A stretch of DNA of 64,000 nucleotides from an uncultured Opitutales bacterium (GTDB taxonomy: Bacteria; Verrucomicrobiota; Verrucomicrobiia; Opitutales; Intestinicryptomonadaceae), in NCBI GenBank assembly GCA_900548185.1, contig URJJ01000007.1, positions 5,214 to 69,213 on the forward strand. The letters run 5' to 3'. The notes below the pieces were generated by a model. It worked only from the letters and a program-made list of their open reading frames with translations. It did no database searches and was not told the DNA's origin. Within the stretch, counting starts at the first letter, position 1. Each line of letters starts with the position of its first letter. Made by a program: the position numbers and the translations under genes. This document shows, piece by piece, positions 61,716-64,000 of this stretch.

Positions 61716-62555
61716 ATGGACAGACTGACCGAATTTTTGAGGGGCTTTGGCCTCGTTGTTATAAGCGGGGGATCATCCGGCATAGGGGCCGCGATGCTCT
61801 CCGAGATATTCGCGGCCAATCCCGGCGTCCGCGCGGTGAACCTTTCTCGCAGGCCGGCGTCGGCCCCGGAGGGCGCGTCGCTTGTGAACATATCCTGCGA
61901 CCTCTCGGACAGGGCGTCGCTCGGGCGGGCTCTGGAGGAGCTGCGCCCGCACGTTTCCTCCGCCCGGGGGAGGGGGCGGATAATGCTGATAAATAACGCC
62001 GGATTCGGCGACTACTCCGAGTTTTGCGACTCCGATTTCGGCAAGGTGTCCTCGATGCTCGACGTGAACGTCCGCGCCCCGCTTGCGCTGGTCCACGCCA
62101 TGTGCCGCGATTTGTGCGAGAGCCGCGGCGCCGTCCTCAACGTGTGCTCCACAGCCGCATTCCAGCCGACCCCGTTCATGGCCTGCTACGGGGCGAGCAA
62201 GGCCTACATGCTAAACTGGAGCGTGGCGCTGGCTGCGGAGCTCGGGCCCCGGGGGTGCGGCGTGTCGGCCCTCTGCCCCGGCCCGACGCCCACGGGCTTC
62301 TTTTCCGCCGCCGGATTCTCCTCCGAGATTCTCCCCGACAGGGTGGGCGGCTCCGCCCGCAGCGTGGCGCGCTTCGGCCTGGACCTCCTCAGGCGCGGGA
62401 AGGTGTACGGCATTTCAGGAACCCTGAACCGCATACTGATAACCCTTTCGGGGTTTGTGCCGCTTGCGTTTTCTGGGGTTTTGGCCCGCATGGCCATGGA
62501 GACTTCCCGAAGGGGCAGGGGGGCGGAAGGCCGTCGGGAAAGCGGCCGCGCCTGA
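61716..62555 (+). CDS. Short-chain dehydrogenase/reductase
   Basis: A 279-residue classical SDR starting at ATG 61716 (MDRLTEFLRG). Motifs: cofactor loop VVISGGSSGIGAAMLSEI, INISCDLSD-type acidic strand end, LINNAGFGDYSEF, catalytic Ser in VLNVCSTAAFQ and YGASKAYM with the Tyr and Lys. After VSALCPGPTPTGFF there is a hydrophobic C-terminal stretch (IPLxxSGVL-like: RILITLSGFVPLAFSGVLARM) as in membrane-associated SDRs of the DltE/YqjQ type. Substrate unknown. It diverges from the sialate esterase gene. Confidence 0.9.
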   Translation: MDRLTEFLRGFGLVVISGGSSGIGAAMLSEIFAANPGVRAVNLSRRPASAPEGASLVNISCDLSDRASLGRALEELRPHVSSARGRGRIMLINNAGFGDYSEFCDSDFGKVSSMLDVNVRAPLALVHAMCRDLCESRGAVLNVCSTAAFQPTPFMACYGASKAYMLNWSVALAAELGPRGCGVSALCPGPTPTGFFSAAGFSSEILPDRVGGSARSVARFGLDLLRRGKVYGISGTLNRILITLSGFVPLAFSGVLARMAMETSRRGRGAEGRRESGRA

Positions 62556-62937
62556 TTTTTCCGCCGGGCGTCCCGCCTTTTGGCATTTCGGCAGGCGGCG
62601 ATACGCCTGCGGGAAGGTTTTGAGGAATCCGCGCCGCCGCCCCCGTGGGTGGCAAAGTTCCGGCGCGGCGTCCGTTCGTCCATCCGCGCCCATTGCGGGA
62701 AGTGTCTTATACGTCGCCCGTGTTGTGCCGGCTGGGCTTTGCCGTCCCGCGCTTTGCGGCTTTGCGCTCAATATCTGGCAGGCGGATGCCTTTTTGAGGA
62801 ATTTTTGCGGCCCGCGCCGGGCGCGATTCGGCTTTCGCATGGGACGTTCCGCCGCATTTTGGGGGCGGTTCCCGGCCTGCTGCCCCGCGCGTCGGAACCG
62901 CCCAGCCGCGCATGCAGCCTGTGCGCGCCGCCGGATC
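62556..62937. other. Convergent spacer, no gene recognised
   Basis: About 380 GC-rich bases between the convergent SDR and hydrolase genes. Short frames are Arg/Pro-rich and unsupported; CGGCAGGCGGCGATACGCCTGC forms a modest hairpin without a T-run. Confidence 0.4.
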
Positions 62938-63753
62938 CTACTTCGCGGCGTCCTGGGCTTTCTCCACGAATTCCGCGACCTTTGAGGGGTCGTCAAAGCC
63001 GTGCGGATGGTGTTTGCCTTCGGGCTTGAATATGAATTCGATGTTTCCACCGGCCTTTTCAAAATTTTCCACGTAAACCCTGCCGTTTTTTTCAAACGAC
63101 ACGGCTTCGTCCATGCCCGCTGCGACAAACAGCACGGGAACCCTGCTCTTTGCGAGCTTCCTGTAATTGTATATGGGGCTTCCTCGGAAGTTTTCCATCG
63201 AGTCTATCCCCCATTCCGCCATTATCTCCCGAGAGAAGTTTTCGCCTATGGAGGCGGAGTCGCAGACTGCGTTGTCGGCATAGACGCAGGATACCTTCGA
63301 CGGGTCCCGGTCGGCCCACATGAGCGCGGTGAGGCCGCCCCGGCTCATGCCTTCGAGGGCGACCCTTTTGTTGAGCCCGCGCCCCTTTGTCATCTCCTTG
63401 TGGAACCTGTCCATGAGCGACAGGGCCTCCTCGCTTGCGCAGGTGTAGGAGAGGTCTATGAAGGCCACATGGAAGCCCCTCTTCAGGAGTTCGTGGTCCG
63501 CGTTTGCGAAGGCCCCGTACCACGCCGGGCGCACTATCCAGGCTTTGTCGGCGCGGGGCTTTTGCGGGGAGATGAGTATGGCCGCGCGCCCTTCGAAGGG
63601 GAAGCTTTCGAGCCTGAACCCGTTCCAGTCTTTCGCGGAGGTCTCCGCCCCGCCCACCGACGCCCTTTCGGATAGCCCCTTTGCGAGAGCGCCGGGGATA
63701 AAAACGGTTGCGGACGCGATTGCGAACGCGCAGATAGTCGCCTTGATTTTCAT
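62938..63753 (-). CDS. Secreted alpha/beta-hydrolase (prolyl-oligopeptidase-like fold)
   Basis: A 271-residue protein starting at 63753 with a signal peptide (MKIKATICAFAIASATVFIPGALA). Features of the alpha/beta-hydrolase fold: LKRGFHVAFIDLSY after the early strands, the nucleophile elbow LEGMSRGGLTALMW (Ser 137), VPVLFVAAGMDEAV for the acid region, and KPEGKHHPHGFDD containing the catalytic His. Relatives are esterases or acetylxylan-type enzymes on glycans. The domain layout matches the C-terminal half of the SGNH fusion at 32375, but here the catalytic residues are present. It is the last real gene before the contig end. Confidence 0.82.
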   Translation of the reverse strand: MKIKATICAFAIASATVFIPGALAKGLSERASVGGAETSAKDWNGFRLESFPFEGRAAILISPQKPRADKAWIVRPAWYGAFANADHELLKRGFHVAFIDLSYTCASEEALSLMDRFHKEMTKGRGLNKRVALEGMSRGGLTALMWADRDPSKVSCVYADNAVCDSASIGENFSREIMAEWGIDSMENFRGSPIYNYRKLAKSRVPVLFVAAGMDEAVSFEKNGRVYVENFEKAGGNIEFIFKPEGKHHPHGFDDPSKVAEFVEKAQDAAK

Positions 63754-63952
63754 GAGGGAGATTATGCCCCGCCCGGATTTTCTTATCAATAAAAAACGGC
63801 CGCGCGCCCCGGGGGAATGCCTCTTTTTTTCCGCCTTGCTCCGCGGTGGCGGCATTCAGGGCGCGGGCGCCCTGCTGCTGCGCTCTTCTGCCGGGCGGCG
63901 GGAGGGGAAGCCCGCGCCGATGGCGCCCGGGGCGATGGGCCGAGTGGGGGAG

Positions 63953-64000
63953 CTGTCTCTTATACACATCTCCGAGCCCACGAGACCCTAAGACATCTCG
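63953..64000 (+). other. Illumina Nextera adapter contamination at contig end
   Basis: 63953-63971 is the Tn5 mosaic end CTGTCTCTTATACACATCT; 63972-63986 is CCGAGCCCACGAGAC; 63987-63994 (CCTAAGAC) is in the i7 index slot; 63995-64000 (ATCTCG) begins the P7 flank. This is library adapter read-through kept by the assembler. Peptides predicted across it (ending SLIHISEPTRP, or starting MYKRQ on the other strand) are artefacts. Confidence 0.98.

Noticed and set aside
63092..63967. Minus-strand frame starting MYKRQ
   Set aside because: The start lies in Nextera adapter and the rest is antisense-frame shadow of the secreted hydrolase.

Overview
The window looks like one end of a metagenome contig from a Verrucomicrobiota bacterium, probably a gut-associated member of the Opitutia. 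This rests on two secreted proteins ending in a PEP-CTERM sorting tail, a giant GspK/PilX-like protein of a verrucomicrobial type, several secreted carbohydrate-active enzymes, and GC-rich genes separated by AT-richer repeat-laden gaps. I saw no tRNA, rRNA, CRISPR array, integrase or IS transposase. The last 48 bases (63953-64000) are Illumina Nextera adapter, not genome.

Layout. 1-7.7 kb: 3' end of a GH43-type enzyme, rpmI-rplT, a two-gene polysaccharide export pair (Wza-like SLBB protein and Wzc-like tyrosine kinase), and a substrate-binding lipoprotein. 7.7-22.7 kb: housekeeping genes dnaE, nadA, priA, a rhodanese lipoprotein, and the comEC-like > tilS > ftsH string, then a YkgJ-type cysteine-cluster protein. 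22.7-30.3 kb: a tightly overlapping five-gene operon with a polytopic membrane protein fused to HEAT-like repeats, a two-TM sensor, a small cNMP-binding-like protein, a second two-TM protein, and a complete sensor/HAMP/SpoIIE-type phosphatase. The two middle sensors carry what look like phosphatase domains that have lost their metal-binding residues. This is my best candidate for an undescribed system.

30.8-38.6 kb: a Tat-exported Gfo/Idh/MocA oxidoreductase, an SGNH esterase fused to a dead-looking alpha/beta-hydrolase domain, small unknown proteins and an EF-hand membrane protein. 38.9-44.2 kb: gapA, a secreted glycosidase, pgk and tpiA on one strand. 44.4-49.8 kb: a secreted unknown diverging from the giant pseudopilin-like protein. 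51.1-52.8 kb: a Cys-Pro repeat protein, a small Ala/Lys-rich secreted protein, and a gamma-carbonic anhydrase with a histone-like tail. 53-59.9 kb: a module of PEP-CTERM protein plus DUF805-like protein occurring twice intact and once as a decayed, internally deleted copy, with a family-4 uracil-DNA glycosylase between. 59.9-63.8 kb: sialate O-acetylesterase, SDR oxidoreductase and a secreted alpha/beta-hydrolase.

Intergenic DNA is shaped by two repeat families. Family A (nine copies) is a ~130-150 bp unit of successive hairpins that sits at gene 3' ends and in two cases supplies the last codons and stop codon of the gene. Family B (four fuller and two partial copies) is a weaker ~100-150 bp repeat.
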